A stretch of 64,000 bases of DNA, from assembly GCA_002270565.1 (NCBI GenBank), contig NQMI01000076.1:62001-126000 (forward strand), given 5' to 3'. Below, one piece after another: positions 47,400 to 59,271 of this stretch; the first letter of the stretch is position 1; each line of letters opens with the position of its first letter. The notes under the pieces are model-generated. The model saw only the letters and a list, made by a program, of their open reading frames with translations, searched no databases and was not told the origin of the DNA. The DNA is from Stenocarpella maydis. Taxonomy: Eukaryota > Ascomycota > Sordariomycetes > Diaporthales > Diaporthaceae. Both the position numbers and the translations under genes were made by a program.

Positions 47400-49018
47400 C
47401 TATCGACGCCGGACTGGCCCATCGCGCTGCTTGAGGCGGCTTGTCCTCCATCCTTCGTACCATTGCTCGCGGCTGGCCTCGCGAAGCTCGTTACGCCACT
47501 CGCCGAACACCGAGTCCTTTAGTCGCAGGAAGTCGCAGTGCTCCTCGTTGTTCGGGTCGGCGAAGCCCCACGGGAACTTGCGGCCGAGAACCTCGGGTTC
47601 GTATATGTCGGGACTGATGATTGACATGGGGATGTACGGGATCTCGTCCTCTTTGAGCTCGTCCCCTGCCCTACTGCGCCGCACCGAATTGACCGACTGT
47701 CTGTGGGAGCTAGGGGTCTCGTTGCCCTGGATGGGCAGTTCCTCCTCACCCTCACCCTCACCGTCGGCACCCTCGTCGACACTCTCGTCATCTTGCGACT
47801 CAGGCTCCTCTGGGATTCGGCTCGAGGATGGCGGGGAATCGTAGTCATCGTCCTCTAGACCAAGGGCCTCGAGTGGGTCGAGGTTTGCCTTCTTCAGACT
47901 GTCCCAGACAGTCTTCTTCAACACGGCCATGTGCCTGGTGGTGATAGTATCGGCTTTCGCGACGACGGGGATGACGGTTGTCTTGCCCTGCAAGGTCCGC
48001 AGGACTTGGAGGTCGAGATCCTCATCCAGGCCGCCGACGATCCGGGTCTCTGGGTGGTACTTTCCATTGCCATTGGCCGAGACGGCCTTCGTGGATGCGA
48101 TGTTGCGATCCAGCCGGGCTGGGTCGAGGATCAGGAAAGCTGCGTGGATATGGGTATCCTGTACACCAGGCGATCTCACGACCTTCATCTCCTCGGCAAA
48201 CGTGTCCTCAAACTTGCTCTCCAAGAACGTCGACATCTCCCTGAGCTGCAGGTCAACAACATTCTTCTCCAGGCCTTCCGAGTCCCAGAGCGTCACTCCA
48301 ACGCGCTCGCCATCGATTTCGCTTTCGATGAAGTGGGGGATGAAATTGCCCGAGGGCTGTGGCCGATTGGAGCTGATTTCGTCCTCGATGGTGCTCTTGG
48401 CTCGTTTCTGGGCAGGCAGAGCAAGGGCGGTCTTGAGGAACTCGAGGAATGAGGTCTTGCCTGAACCCCGCGTTCCGATGATCAGGATACTGGTAGGGGT
48501 CAGTGATGGACAGTCATTTGGGGCCGAGACACTCCAACATACTTGAAGGGAGTAGGGTCCTTCCTCCTGCGTACGCGCCTAGGGCTGTTGACAGCGCTCA
48601 CCGCACTGCTGGCGTAGCTGTATCGTCCACGATGGGTCATGCTCTCGGTTCGTGCGTAGGGGTCGACCCATTCCCCGTTGGGGACAGGGGGGACAGCGGG
48701 AGCGGTGCTGGTGGACGCGCGCGGCGGATCCATTGAAGGGCGGTGGATGCTAGTGCTGTACTGGCGCGGCTGGTCTGCTCTGCCTGAGACGATGGCGATG
48801 GAGTCGGGGCGGGTGTCGACGCCAAAGTGGTCGAATTGGGGGGCGGGCGCTCCGTTGTAGAGCTGTGGGAGACGGGGCGGGGACTTTGGGACGGAAGCAT
48901 CGCGCTGGCGTTGGAGCTCGGCCTCTCTGGCCTGTTGGGCCTTCTTTCCTCCCTTCATCTCGCCTGACTTGCTGCGTCTTAGCAGCATCCCGAAACTTGA
49001 GCGTTGAGGATTGCTCAT
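47400..49018 (-). CDS. aspE: Septin, AspE-type (group 5)
   Basis: Two exons (49018-48543 and 48489-47400) give 521 aa. A basic, Ser/Pro-rich N-terminal extension of about 155 residues precedes the GTPase domain. G1 is GTRGSGKTS at 164-172, G3 is DSEG at 228-231, and G4 is AKAD at 336-339. Between G4 and the C-terminus is an acidic low-complexity insert (DDDYDSPPSSSRIPEEPESQDDESVDEGADGEGEGEEE, 38 residues, not a run of one motif). 'GRKFPWGFADPNNEEHCDFLRLKDSVF' then resumes the septin fold. The absence of a long C-terminal coiled coil and the divergent G motifs fit the filamentous-fungal AspE class. Septins form cortical filaments at septa and hyphal tips. An upstream ATG at 49081 exists; MSNPQRSSFGMLLRRSKSG looks like the natural start. 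Confidence 0.88.
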
Positions 49019-50322
49019 TCTCTGAAATGTAGGGCTGGAGCTATGCTTGTAAGGGGGGGGGGGCACTAGGGCATGGAGCAACGGAGTGAGCTCGTTTCAG
49101 GCGGCACGGAAGGGGCTCCGGGAGAAAGAGAAGACAGGCGGGCGGCCAGAAGATTTGGAGGCAAGGCCGTCCAAGGAAAAACGGTCCCGAGTTTAGGATG
49201 AATTAGTTGCCGGTGGAGGGGGGAAAAAGCAAGCGCGACAAAGCGCGGTCTCGTCAACTGGGTGTGCGATGATCTGTCGGGCTTCCGATTTGCAGGTCCG
49301 ATCTGGACTGAGGCTGGCGATTCCCAGGACTCAGGACCTCGACTCGCGGGTGGGAGGACCTGACAAACGAGCAAGCGAAGCTTCACTCGGGGCAGGGCTT
49401 CGGTTCGTATAGGACGGGCAGGTACGGGTCGACGCCTCGATCAAGCGCCTCTGCTTTTCCCGTGTCAGCTCAGGACGGATCAAAGATAGGCTGGCGGCTG
49501 CTGCTTGTTTCAGCTGTGGGCTGGCCTATCGAAGGACAGACGACCGGGTGACCCAAGATGTGCAGGCAAGCGCGAGGGGGCGTGACAAGGAGTTGGTGGC
49601 GTACCAGAATGGACAATTGACGCCGTCGACTGGATGTGTCTTGTGGCGGAGTCGTGCTGCTCACAATGGCTGCAGGGGGAAGGGTTTATTTAGGCAGGGG
49701 CAGTGACGGAGAAGGAATGCTGCGAGTGCTACACTGTCAGTATCCGGGCGCAACAAAAGGGGACTGTCGAACAGCCCGTGACACCACGTGTGGATCGGCG
49801 TTGGCAATAGATCGTCAGTGCAGGACGCATATGGTTGGGGTCTCAGGCTGCGGCTGCGGCTGTGACGCTGCAAAAGGAGGAGGATGGGGGGGGGGGCAAG
49901 GAGTAATAGCCGTGAAATACCCAAGGTGAAAGAGGGAACAAACAACGCGCCTCCGCCGGGTTGACAGCGAAAAACCCGGCGAGCCGGAGATTTAATGTGC
50001 CTTGTGCGTCACTTGGCAGATCTCTGCCAGTGCAGCGCAGCCATGGGACGTCGCGCGATCCAATGGAGAGCCATCACGGCATGATACAGGGAAAAGGGGC
50101 GGCAACGTACAGCTTCGCAGACCTGGTGTGGTTTTTTTTGCTCGTGGCAGTGGCAGTGGCAGTGACGGGAGTGTGGTGCTTGGTGGTCTCGCGTGCGCTT
50201 CTCTGTAAGCCCGGAGTGGTCGCAACGCGACACTGGGAAGCTAGCTACCAAAAGCAGTCTAGTCAGGGGTAATATGTCGATGTCGACTTTATTATGCCGT
50301 CCAGTCCAGCGACGCACTCGTA

Positions 50323-50340
50323 GGCAGGCAGGCAGGCAGG
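50323..50340. repeat. (GGCA)n microsatellite
   Basis: Four and a half GGCA units. Confidence 0.9.
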
Positions 50341-50572
50341 CGTGCGTGATAGCAGCAGCGCCGCGGATAAGAGAAAGGCGAAGGGAAGTGGCAAAAGAAT
50401 GGGCAGAACTGGCAGATAGGAAGGAAACCTGGCATCAAAACGAGTGGTGGTGAGTGAGGTTAGGTTCGGCAGGGAAGCAGTGAACAATCAAAGGGCGGCC
50501 GTCAGTCCCGACGAGGCACGGTCCCCTCTCTATCCTGCTCTTCTGAGTTGCTGTCTTTCAAGCTTGCCTGTC

Positions 50573-50594
50573 TTGTTGTTGTTGTTGTTGTTGT
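50573..50594. repeat. (TTG)7 microsatellite
   Basis: Seven consecutive TTG units. Confidence 0.9.
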
Positions 50595-50965
50595 AGCACA
50601 CATGGGTTGCCGCAGGTTGACAGGCAGCCAATTACCACGCTCACAGAATGGTCAAGTCCGGGTTTCCCGACCTTTGGACTGTGCCATGAGAAATGTATTG
50701 ACAAAGAGGAGGGGGGGAGGGAGGGAGGGGACGATGGGTTTACACTGTTGCTCCAGAGCAACTGGGCGGGATGGTCTGGTGGATGCGAAGCTGGCCGAGG
50801 AGGTACCGAATATTCATCTTCCAGGGCCTGACTGCAGCAATGTCTCTCAGGGGCTCCGTGAGCCCTGGGGGAACCACTTAGACGGAGATGGTGCCTGGCG
50901 CGAGAGCCCAGCGGCCCACAGTGTCATTCTATCCTCCGTACCCACACCTGTATACCTGTATGCTT

Positions 50966-51038
50966 AGTCCTGAGTGTACTAGTCCCGAGTGTACTAGTCC
51001 TGAGTGTACTAGTGTACTACTACTACTACTACTACTAC
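50966..51038. repeat. 15-bp tandem repeat x3 followed by (TAC)8
   Basis: Units AGTCCTGAGTGTACT at 50966, 50981 (one C/T change) and 50996, then AGTG and TAC x8 at 51015-51038. The terminal TACT of the 15-mer probably seeded the TAC run. Confidence 0.9.
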
Positions 51039-52952
51039 ACAAGTGTGGTCACTACTACGAGTACGTACCTGCCCTGTCCCGTCCACATGGGACGTCCTGG
51101 TCCCAACGGACGGGGACCACTTGTGTCGTCGTCGACTTACACGGCGCACCAGACAACCAGGCGACAGCCCAGTGCCGGGTGGCTTGGTGCATCATCCCGC
51201 CTGCATTTATACCGACCCCACATGCAGCCACGCAGGCCGGCGCGCATTGACGGCTACTCGTCGACATGTTGCACATGGGCAGAATGCCCGACCAGACGAG
51301 ACCAAACCCTATGGACAGCCATGCGTGCGGCCCTCGCGCACCAGCATCACCCAAAAAATGCCCAGGTAATGGCAATGATAATTACCAGCCCGGCAAGGGC
51401 TCAAGATTGCGGCGGCCGACCACCCCTTTTAAATTGCAGGCAGCCTGGCCCTCGGGAAACGAACGTAGACTGCCGTGCCTCCAATCATCCAAACCAACAA
51501 GATCCCACTTATTTCTGATGTGGTGACATCCAGGCCCCTCCCTGGCCAACCACGGTTCCCATTGTCTGTGCTGGGGCGGACCCTTCACGCTCATCAATGG
51601 CACAGACAGCACGCCCCGAAGAGAAGCTACCGCGCGCGGCAGTAGGCGCTGCTTCGGGTCTGCAACCCGCCTAGCTGGGGTCCCTGACGAGGACATTCCG
51701 CACCACGCCGTCAAAGAAACGCCCGACATCATGGCAGGACGAACGGACGAACGTGTACATCGAGGAGTGAACCACCAAAGCGGACCCGCTCAGGCTACGC
51801 GCCACTTCGACGTCCCCATCCAATCCTGCCGCGGTATACATCGTAGTGTATATCTAAGCCCGGGGGGGGGGGTCCCGCCTCGGATGCCAGCGCAGTCTGG
51901 ACTCGACTTCTGAAGATAACCGAAAATGCGATTGTCAGGCCCAGATGTTGCTCCCAGGGAGAGAGGGTTCCCACAAATGACAGAGGCAGGCGCCTACAGT
52001 GGTAAACCAGAGAGAACACGACGATGGGGCCACGCAGCGCGAGGCCTGGGCCGTTTCAGAAGACAAACGTCCATCCTGCCCTACCAGGCCCTGCACAAGC
52101 CAATTTAAGCACACCACACCGCGCTTGGCCTCCCCCGAAGCATTCAAATCTCCCCTTCCGGAACACCCATGATGCCAGGTTGGGTTGGCCTGATGGGCCC
52201 TCGTTCATTCGAGCCGCGGGCCGATGTCACCTAGCACTCTGAAACACTGCAAATTTTGCGTGGTATTGAGATGATCAGCTCCTGTCCTTCGACTGACGCA
52301 TTGACCCAATCTCACCTGCTCCCAGGATTTCCCACAGCTGTCCGAAACTACGTCGAGCTTGCCCGAGGCTTGTGTATACATGTAGATTTTGGTGAGCACT
52401 CGCGTAAGGGACGCCGCGTTGTAATGAAGAAATTGTGTTTCCTGCGGATCCTTTGCGTATTAATGCACCCCGAGAGAAACGTAGACAATATGGTTACCTG
52501 GCAGGATAAAAATAGCTACACTATGCCTTGTCAGATCGCAAAGCCGTCGTTCTTTTTATACAAACCCACGATCAACGTCCGGGTATGTATTGATACAGGC
52601 GTAGATAGTTCTGCGTATACCACCTACAATGGACTCCAGTGGCGAGAGAGTAGAATTCCGCCAGCTATGGCGTGTATGCGTCTCGGATGAGTACTGACGG
52701 AGTAGCCTTTGCCCCTCACCCTATATCCCAACGCCAGGGCTCCGTTGAATCCAGCAGGCCATTATATGAGGCCTCAACCACGCTCAGGGGCGTGGGTGCA
52801 TCCATTTCCCCTGCTTCTACAAGCTCCCTGCGCCTTCTCTCTCCAACGCCCGAGGTTTGAATCCGAGCCCCTGGACAATGTCTAATGCAAGTGTACCCTT
52901 TCCTCGAGCCCCCGGTCTTGTCCAGCGCCTTGAAGCCAGCAGAAACTCTCCC

Positions 52953-53890
52953 TCAACCCTCAAATAATCCATGTTGAGGCTCTAGGCCTACATCTCTTAC
53001 CATCTCTGCCATGCGCGCCTCGACCTCATCTTCCATCCCGCCCCCAATGCCCAGCCACTGCCGTAACTTGAAGAAGTAGAACAGCACATCTGAGCCCCAC
53101 AGGACGGCCTTGAAGAGCACGTGTCGCCACCGGTACCTAATCCGCTCAGGCCAGGGCAGGTTTGGGTCCATGAACAAGCTCCTAGACGCCCATTCACCCA
53201 TCATCTTGACCCTGTTGACGGGTGAGCCCATGTACTGGTTGTTGCCCTGCACAATTCTCATGTTCCGCCCGATAAATATGAGCTCCTTGGGCCACTTGTC
53301 CTCGTCCGTGAGGATGTCCCTGATGCCCTGCTTCATCCGCTGCTGCATGGCGTAGCTCCTCTCGCTGGGGCTCATGCCCTCCATCATGAGGCCCCGCTTG
53401 AACTCCTGGTCGCCGCCCTCGTACGGCCGCATCAGCGTCGCGGACGCGAAGATGTCCGCGGCCTTGATACCCCACTCCTCCGTGACCTCCTTTATCTTGT
53501 CATTATCAAACGTCATCAGCGATTTCCAGAACGTCCCGTACTCGCGCCTGAACTTGGGACTCATGTACACGTACAGCCCTGTTGTTGTACCTGTTAGTCA
53601 CCTGCTACGGGTCCCAAGGTGGTACATTGGCATCCTGAGGAGCAAGGATCGGGAGACCGTAGCAAGGGGAGGATGCTGCTCACCATGGTCGATGAGCACC
53701 AGCTCCGCGCGCCCGCTGGGCAGCCGCCGGATGAAGATGTTGCCCGGGTGCGGGTCGCAGTGCACGACGCCCCACTTGAATATCTGCGCGCTGAAGAGGT
53801 CCACCATGGTGGTCATAACCTCCTTGGCCGACAGCCCCAGCCCACCACTGCCGCGCGGGCCCCTCCACTCGTTGCGCTCCGGCTTGAGCC
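52953..53890 (-). CDS. ABC1-family atypical kinase (ADCK1/Mcp2-like), N-terminus missing
   Basis: Two exons are visible: 53890-53684 (open at the 5' side) and 53578-52953. The fragment starts LKPERNEWRGPRGSGGLG. It contains the ABC1 catalytic loop and metal site VVHCDPHPGNIFIRRL and LVLIDHG, then a 200-residue C-terminal extension (LYVYMSPKFRREYGTFWKSLM... to FEG). The ATP-binding N-lobe with the KxGQ motif is absent because the sequence reaches an N at 53891 next to 12 G. These proteins are mitochondrial; relatives handle coenzyme Q distribution or membrane lipids. The kinase fold is certain; the ADCK1/Mcp2 subgroup is an estimate. The intron is one of the introner-like copies. Confidence 0.85.
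53579..53683 (-). repeat. Introner-like intron, copy 3 (ABC1-like kinase gene)
   Basis: This 105-nt phase-1 intron, read on the minus strand, matches copy 1 (9475-9580). Shared blocks are GTGAG at the donor, TTGCTACGGTC versus CTGCTACAGTC, CCGATCCTTG, ATGTACCAC with TTGGGACCC, and GTAGCAGGTGA[C/T]TAAC with the branch point. It interrupts the CAT-GGG codons of IDHGLY. The hairpin arms lie at 53659-53666 and 53601-53608. Confidence 0.85.
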
Positions 53891-53903
53891 NGGGGGGGGG
53901 GGG
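53891..53903. other. Assembly junction: N followed by poly-G
   Basis: A single N at 53891 is followed by 12 G (53892-53903). The ABC1 gene is cut here. The sequence beyond does not continue the kinase frame in a recognisable way, so this is probably a mis-join or an unresolved gap. Confidence 0.8.
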
Positions 53904-55019
53904 CATGGCTGGCATGACGACAGTGCTGAGCAGCATGAACATACGAGTGTGGCCGTGATGTATCTGGAATCGTTGTTTTCTCTCTCTTCTCCTTGTTCCC
54001 TCTCGAGTACGTGCGTAGGCCTTTATGCAATCCTCGGGTGGCCTCTGTCTGAGTACTCGGTAGACCGGCTCCGTACTCGATCGAGTACGAAAAGAGTAGG
54101 TAGACTAGATACCTGACCACACACACCTACGTACATACCTAGATAAGTACTTAGGTACCCACCTAGGTACAGATAGCGCGCGGTGCAACCTCACACTGGG
54201 CGGTCCGCAACCCTGGCCAGGGCCCCGACCCGCTTGGCCCCACATGGGGGTTGAGTCCCGCATTGAGCCTGGTGTATGGTGCGCACGCTCGCTTGACGCC
54301 TGTTAGTGTAGTCTGTCAACTGTATGTAGTGTACACTAGTGAAGCACTCTGGGTGGCCCACCTTTTTCCCTGTTGCACTCGCCTTGGTTGCTTCTCCTGT
54401 CTGCCGTTCGTCAACCCGTGGCCCATCTGTGACAACTCTCCTGGTTCCCTCCTCTCCCTCCCACGGTCCCGACCACCAGGTCGCCATCAATTCCCGCCGC
54501 TCCCAACCCCCTTTGTCACCGCTGCGACGAAGCTACCCACACGCTTCTTGTCTGTTATCAGACTGTTCCAAGAGGCTGGTTCACGGGAACTCGAGCAACA
54601 CAGTGCGCCATCCCCAGGCGAGCACCCGCGAAACCGAAACCGCACAGCCCCCGTTCGGGCTGCCCACCACCGCTCGCTCTTCACCTTCATCACCTTCTCT
54701 ACGCAGCCTTCAGTTCAACATTCCAAAGTCACACTTGTCGAAGACGGGAATCCCATTGCAACGCCATCGGAACCAGTCTCTTCTCGAATCATCCGATAAA
54801 TAAACGCTCTCCATGTTCTCGCGACGCGCTGGGTCCATTACCGTTCCGACCTCCTCCCGTGTAGCACCTCAAGGCACCCACGGCTCGCAATAGAACGCCG
54901 CCCCGATTCTGGACTTACTGGCGTGCAACCTCCTCGCCGCGTCCTGACGGCGCTGGCCCGGCCCTCCCGGTTCTGTCAAACTCAACTGAGCCTCGAGCCG
55001 ACGGCCAACCTCCGCCACG
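53904..55019. other. Intergenic, palI promoter and leader
   Basis: Contains GAGTAC- and TAGGTA-rich motifs at 54005-54175, then a pyrimidine-rich leader. A 182-codon frame at 54251-54799 has no family features. Confidence 0.5.
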
Positions 55020-57240
55020 ATGCTTCGGCCGGCCACGCCCCTATCGATTCTGCTGCTGTTGGCTTTTGGCCTGCTCCTGATCTCAGTCCTATCGACTCCA
55101 ATCATACAGCAGATAACACTCGGCTCGTTCGACGGTGTCAGCTTCGGCGTCTTTGGCTGGTGTAAAGGAGGCACATGCAGTCCTATCGAGATAGGCTATG
55201 ACACTTGTGAGTCCCAGGACGGCCCTCCCAGTGCCATCCCCTCGCCCCACAGCGCTTGTCTCAGAATGCTGACAGGTGCCGCAGCTGCAATCAACCAGAA
55301 TGGCGACGAGGGTGACTTCGATCTGCCCAGCACGACGAGGTCGACGCTGTCGGCAATCCTCATCGTGCATCCAGTGGCTGCCTTGATAACCCTCGTCATG
55401 CTGATCTTGGCCTTGGTATCTCATCTCCACTCACCTTCACACTCTTCCAGATATCTGCTTGCAGTATTCATCCTTAGTATCATCAACCTAATAGTCTGTC
55501 TGCTGTCTTTCCTCATCGACGTCTTACTCTTCGTTCCCCATATGGCCTTTGGGTCATACCTTGTCCTCGCCGCGACTATCCTGGTGGCCTTGAGCACTCT
55601 GGTCTCATGCGCCATGCGTAGGACAATAGTCAACAGGAAGGCTAGGAAGAAGAGAATCGACGAGAACGCAGAGATGAGCGGGGAGAACTTCTATAACCGC
55701 CAGGCCAAGGAGGCACCCATCCCCGGCACCGCACAACCAACCATGCCCCTCGTCAGCGGAGCAAACGGCGCTGCCAACGATAACCTGCCCGCCTTTGCCT
55801 CATTTGAGAAAAGGGACGACCGCATAAGCGACGAGCGTATCCCATTGACGGCACGCAGCCCCTCCGATAGGTCACCGAACAACGCGCCCATGGAGGTGAA
55901 TAGCGCGGAAACCATGTACAACGGCCCAATCGGCCCAGGTCCCCGCCGCGCGCCTTCGAGGGACCAATTTGGCAACCCCATCAACCCGCCCCCTGATGCT
56001 TATGGCATGCGAAGGCCGTCTGCCGAAACCCAGCGATCTCGAGGGCGTGGCGGCATGCCCCCAGGTGGCTACCGCGGCCGCGGTGGATACGGCCCTCCGA
56101 GAGGCGGGTATGGCCCCGGCCCAGGAAGGGGAGGGTATGGCCCACCAGGTGGCCGAGGCGGCCCATATGGCCCACCTCCGAACCGAGGGGGTTACGGGCC
56201 ACCACCACGCGGCTATGGCGGGCCTATGATGCGAGGCGGTCGGCCGCCTCCGCCGCCGCCCAGCTATGATTCCGGGCCATACGACCGCAGGGGCACCCCT
56301 GCTGCCGAATACGGTGGTCCTTACGGTGCCCGACGGCAGTCCCCAGGCCCTCCGTCGGCTCCTGGCTACCAGATGAACAATCTGAACCCGTCTATGCCGA
56401 GCGTGTCAACGGGAAATAGTTATGAGGCGTATTCCCCTGGCAGGGAGAGTGACCTCCCAAGGGCAGAGTCGCCACCCCCATTACCTGGTGCCGACCATGG
56501 CATTCCTGGGGATGCTATGCCGATGCGGGCGCCTGGAAGCCCCTCACATGACCAGCAGGGCTTTGGTCTCCGTGATAGCGACGCCGACATTGCTGGCATG
56601 GTGGGATTGCAGCAGGGCCGAGATACAGCACGCCGCCATGATACCCTCATGAGCGAGGGAAGCAGATATAGCCAACCAGAGGAGTAAGCTTTTTAAATGC
56701 GGCGCGAGGTGACGTGACGGCCAGTGCTGACAACTCTACAGGCAATATGTCCCCGTGCGCACGGCTTGGAACCAGAACGCTGCCCAGCATCAGTCAGCAG
56801 TGCCGTCTCCACTCCGCCCACCAGCTGGCAACCCAAGACAAAACACCGGAAGTCCCCGACCACCTCCGCAGGAGACTTCCTACGTCGAAGACATAGACCC
56901 TCGCTTTGCCGAGCCTCCAATGGTGGCCATTCCCGCTCAAAGACCGACACCTCCGGCTCTCGAGACTGACAACTCTTATGACAGCATTCCTGAGGGAGCT
57001 CGCAGCCCTGCTGAGTCGGAACGATCAACGTTCACCTCAATATCACAAAGAGGAATCAATCCCAACTGGCCCGGCAACAACCCATCGCTGGGCGGCTTCG
57101 GGGCAGTGCCACCTCGCAGACCAGTACAACCACCGCGTGATGTTCTATTGGACGGTAACCCTGACTTCGTGTTACCTGGCGCGGCTGGGCGCGGCGGTCG
57201 CGGCGGTCGCGGGGGTGGTGCCTACCCAGGAGGCTTGTGA
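55020..57240 (+). CDS. palI: pH-response membrane protein PalI/Rim9
   Basis: Three exons (55020-55206, 55285-56683, 56742-57240) give 694 aa. The N-terminus MLRPATPLSILLLLAFGLLLISVLSTPII is the first membrane segment. Next come a Cys-bearing extracellular loop (FGWCKGGTCSPIEIGYDT) and three more hydrophobic segments: 'SAILIVHPVAALITLVMLILALV', 'RYLLAVFILSIINLIVCLLSFLIDVLLFV' and 'GSYLVLAATILVALSTLVSCAMRR'. 'RKARKKRIDENAEMSGENFYNR', a family hallmark, follows, then a long Gly/Pro/Arg-rich cytosolic tail. PalI supports plasma-membrane placement of the alkaline-pH sensor PalH. Intron 1 is 78 nt with no stop and in frame, so both spliced and retained forms would be translatable. The branch point CTGAC and acceptor GCAG at 55284 favour splicing. 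Confidence 0.9.
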
Positions 57241-59271
57241 TCCACGTTACATCAAGTACGACGCCACCTTTCACTTCACTCATACCCTTCTTCTCCGCCC
57301 CTTGTTTTCTTCTGATCATAGACCTTGGTTGCTTGGCTCATGTTCCCCGGCATTTGCATCTCAGGAACCCAGCCTCGGCGATAAGCCTGGCTGGGGCTCA
57401 CTGTTCACTTCGGTCTTAATCGGCCCCTAGCCAGGGCCACACGCACACATACACATATATATACCCACTCGGCTCGTCTGGCAATCTCTTTCCGCATCTT
57501 GGAGCTTTTAGGTTTCAGTCCTGTCAAGGTCAGGCGGGAGTAAGGTCAGAGCTGGATGGCATTCTGCAGATCACGACAGGCGTTTCTCATTTTTCTGTCT
57601 TCAAATTGGATGTCGACACTGGCGTTTAAAGGGATGCATCAGACCCATGATTAGGGGGCGTACTTTCAGCCGAAGCTTCACCTTGAATACCAACTTTCCG
57701 GGCGCCACCTTGCATTTCGCTGGCACCGGCCTTGGGTCTTGAAATACCTCTTCTTCCTTCTATACGAGACATCGGATCGGGGCGGCTCTATTTTTCGCTT
57801 GAGGGGCCCTCCACGGTTATACGCAAAATGTTTTTCTCCTTTGTCTTTTTTTGTCTTCGTATTTCATTCTGGGAGGCATGTTAGCCTTGACGATTCCCAG
57901 ACCAAGGTGGAAGGGCAGGGGCTAGGCAGAGGCGGATTAGGCAATGAAGTAATTGCGGCTCTCAACACGTGCGAAGGGTGAACTGGGAGGGACATTGGGG
58001 GACAGGTTTTGCACGCACATGGGACAATTGGAACCAGGGTGTGTAGCGGAGGTTGAACGGGTTCAACGAGGAGATACGCTGCTGCGCAGGAGCTCCTGGA
58101 GAGGTCTTTGACTGCTTAGCTTGAGGCCCCAAGAAGCAACAGGCAGGATAGACAGCTTGAGAAGAGTTTAAAATCAGGTTTAGGATTTTGTTGGGCTCCG
58201 GCTCCGGGAGGTGATGACCAAGGCTTGCGCGAAGGTGACTTGACTGCTGGAGAAGACCACGTGAAATCTGTAACAAGACCATCGGGGCGTGGCCGTTTGG
58301 TGGGTGAAGCCCATCCACACGTCCGTAGACACGGGTCCTTTGAACGTGTCTGCCGTGTGCGAGACCTACCTCTCCCAGTGTATGTAATAATTGTGAGGCT
58401 AGGCGCTGGTGACTCGGTGCTCGCTTCGACCCTGTCTAGTCACTGATGCTTGATGAGACAACCCTATCCACGTCGTTTGAGACCTCACTATCCTGCATAT
58501 TCCACGATGGAGTCCTTCCCAGCCCCAGTGACTCGAGGTCCCACACGACCTCTATTTGGAAGTCGGGTTGTCGTTGTCTCTCCCACTTCCTGCAGTTTGG
58601 GGGGGGGGGGTTATCCCCCCTATACCGTAATATGTGGTTGAGTAGTCAGCGATACCGACTCCTCCATACTCAGCTTTACACCTCCCGCAGACAAGCCCTG
58701 GAGTCAGTCTTTACATAGACGTAGAAATGTCATGGGCAGATGCTCGCAACTACCTTCAAACACGGTTTGCCATGAGCGGAGACAGCATCGAATTATGTCT
58801 GAGTATTGCTGTAAGCTGTCTGTTTTCTATGCGATCTGTCTCCATTCCTCAACTCCTCTTTTTGTGAAACATATCCGATGCTCACCTATTCCAAACCGGA
58901 AGGGCTAGACGGAAATAGACCGACTTGGAGCAGCAGACCTCCTAAGTAGCCCTTCGCCAACTTCTCGTGCGCCAGTTCCTCAAGGTCGGGGTCGTGGGCC
59001 CCCAATTGAAGGGCTGCACAAGAAAACCATATTCATCGACCCAGGCTTGTCCCAAAAAAGCCTTTCCACCTGCTATCTCTTAACCAAAATTCCTTTGCAA
59101 CGTCCCCTAAATATCAACAAACCCTTTCTTCCGAAGCTACAGGGTCCTGGATTCAACATCTTCTCACTCAAGTTCCTATCTCATTCCTTGTGGAGCAGTC
59201 GACATTCCGTAGAGCCGAGTTTCCAAGGCCGATGCAGGCCGTGCATGGCACACATACCCCCGCTCGAGGCT
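57241..59271. other. Intergenic between convergent genes
   Basis: No convincing gene. It has a G-run at about 58601-58610. Frames here are short and without family features. Confidence 0.5.

Larger units (their letters stand above)
49019..52952. other. 3.9-kb gene-free region with microsatellites
   Basis: The longest stretch without a convincing gene. It contains several G-runs (near 49054, 49887, 51861), a GGCA repeat (50323-50340), a (GTT)n run (50573-50594), a 15-bp tandem repeat (50966-51010) and (TAC)8 (51015-51038). Frames such as 52256-52690 lack family features. Confidence 0.55.

Noticed and set aside
49019..52952. Search for rRNA, tRNA or CRISPR-like arrays in the largest gap
   Set aside because: Only simple and short tandem repeats were seen; no spaced direct repeats and no conserved RNA sequence.
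54251..54799. 182-codon frame upstream of palI
   Set aside because: No domain, sits in a pyrimidine-rich leader, and overlaps another frame of similar length.
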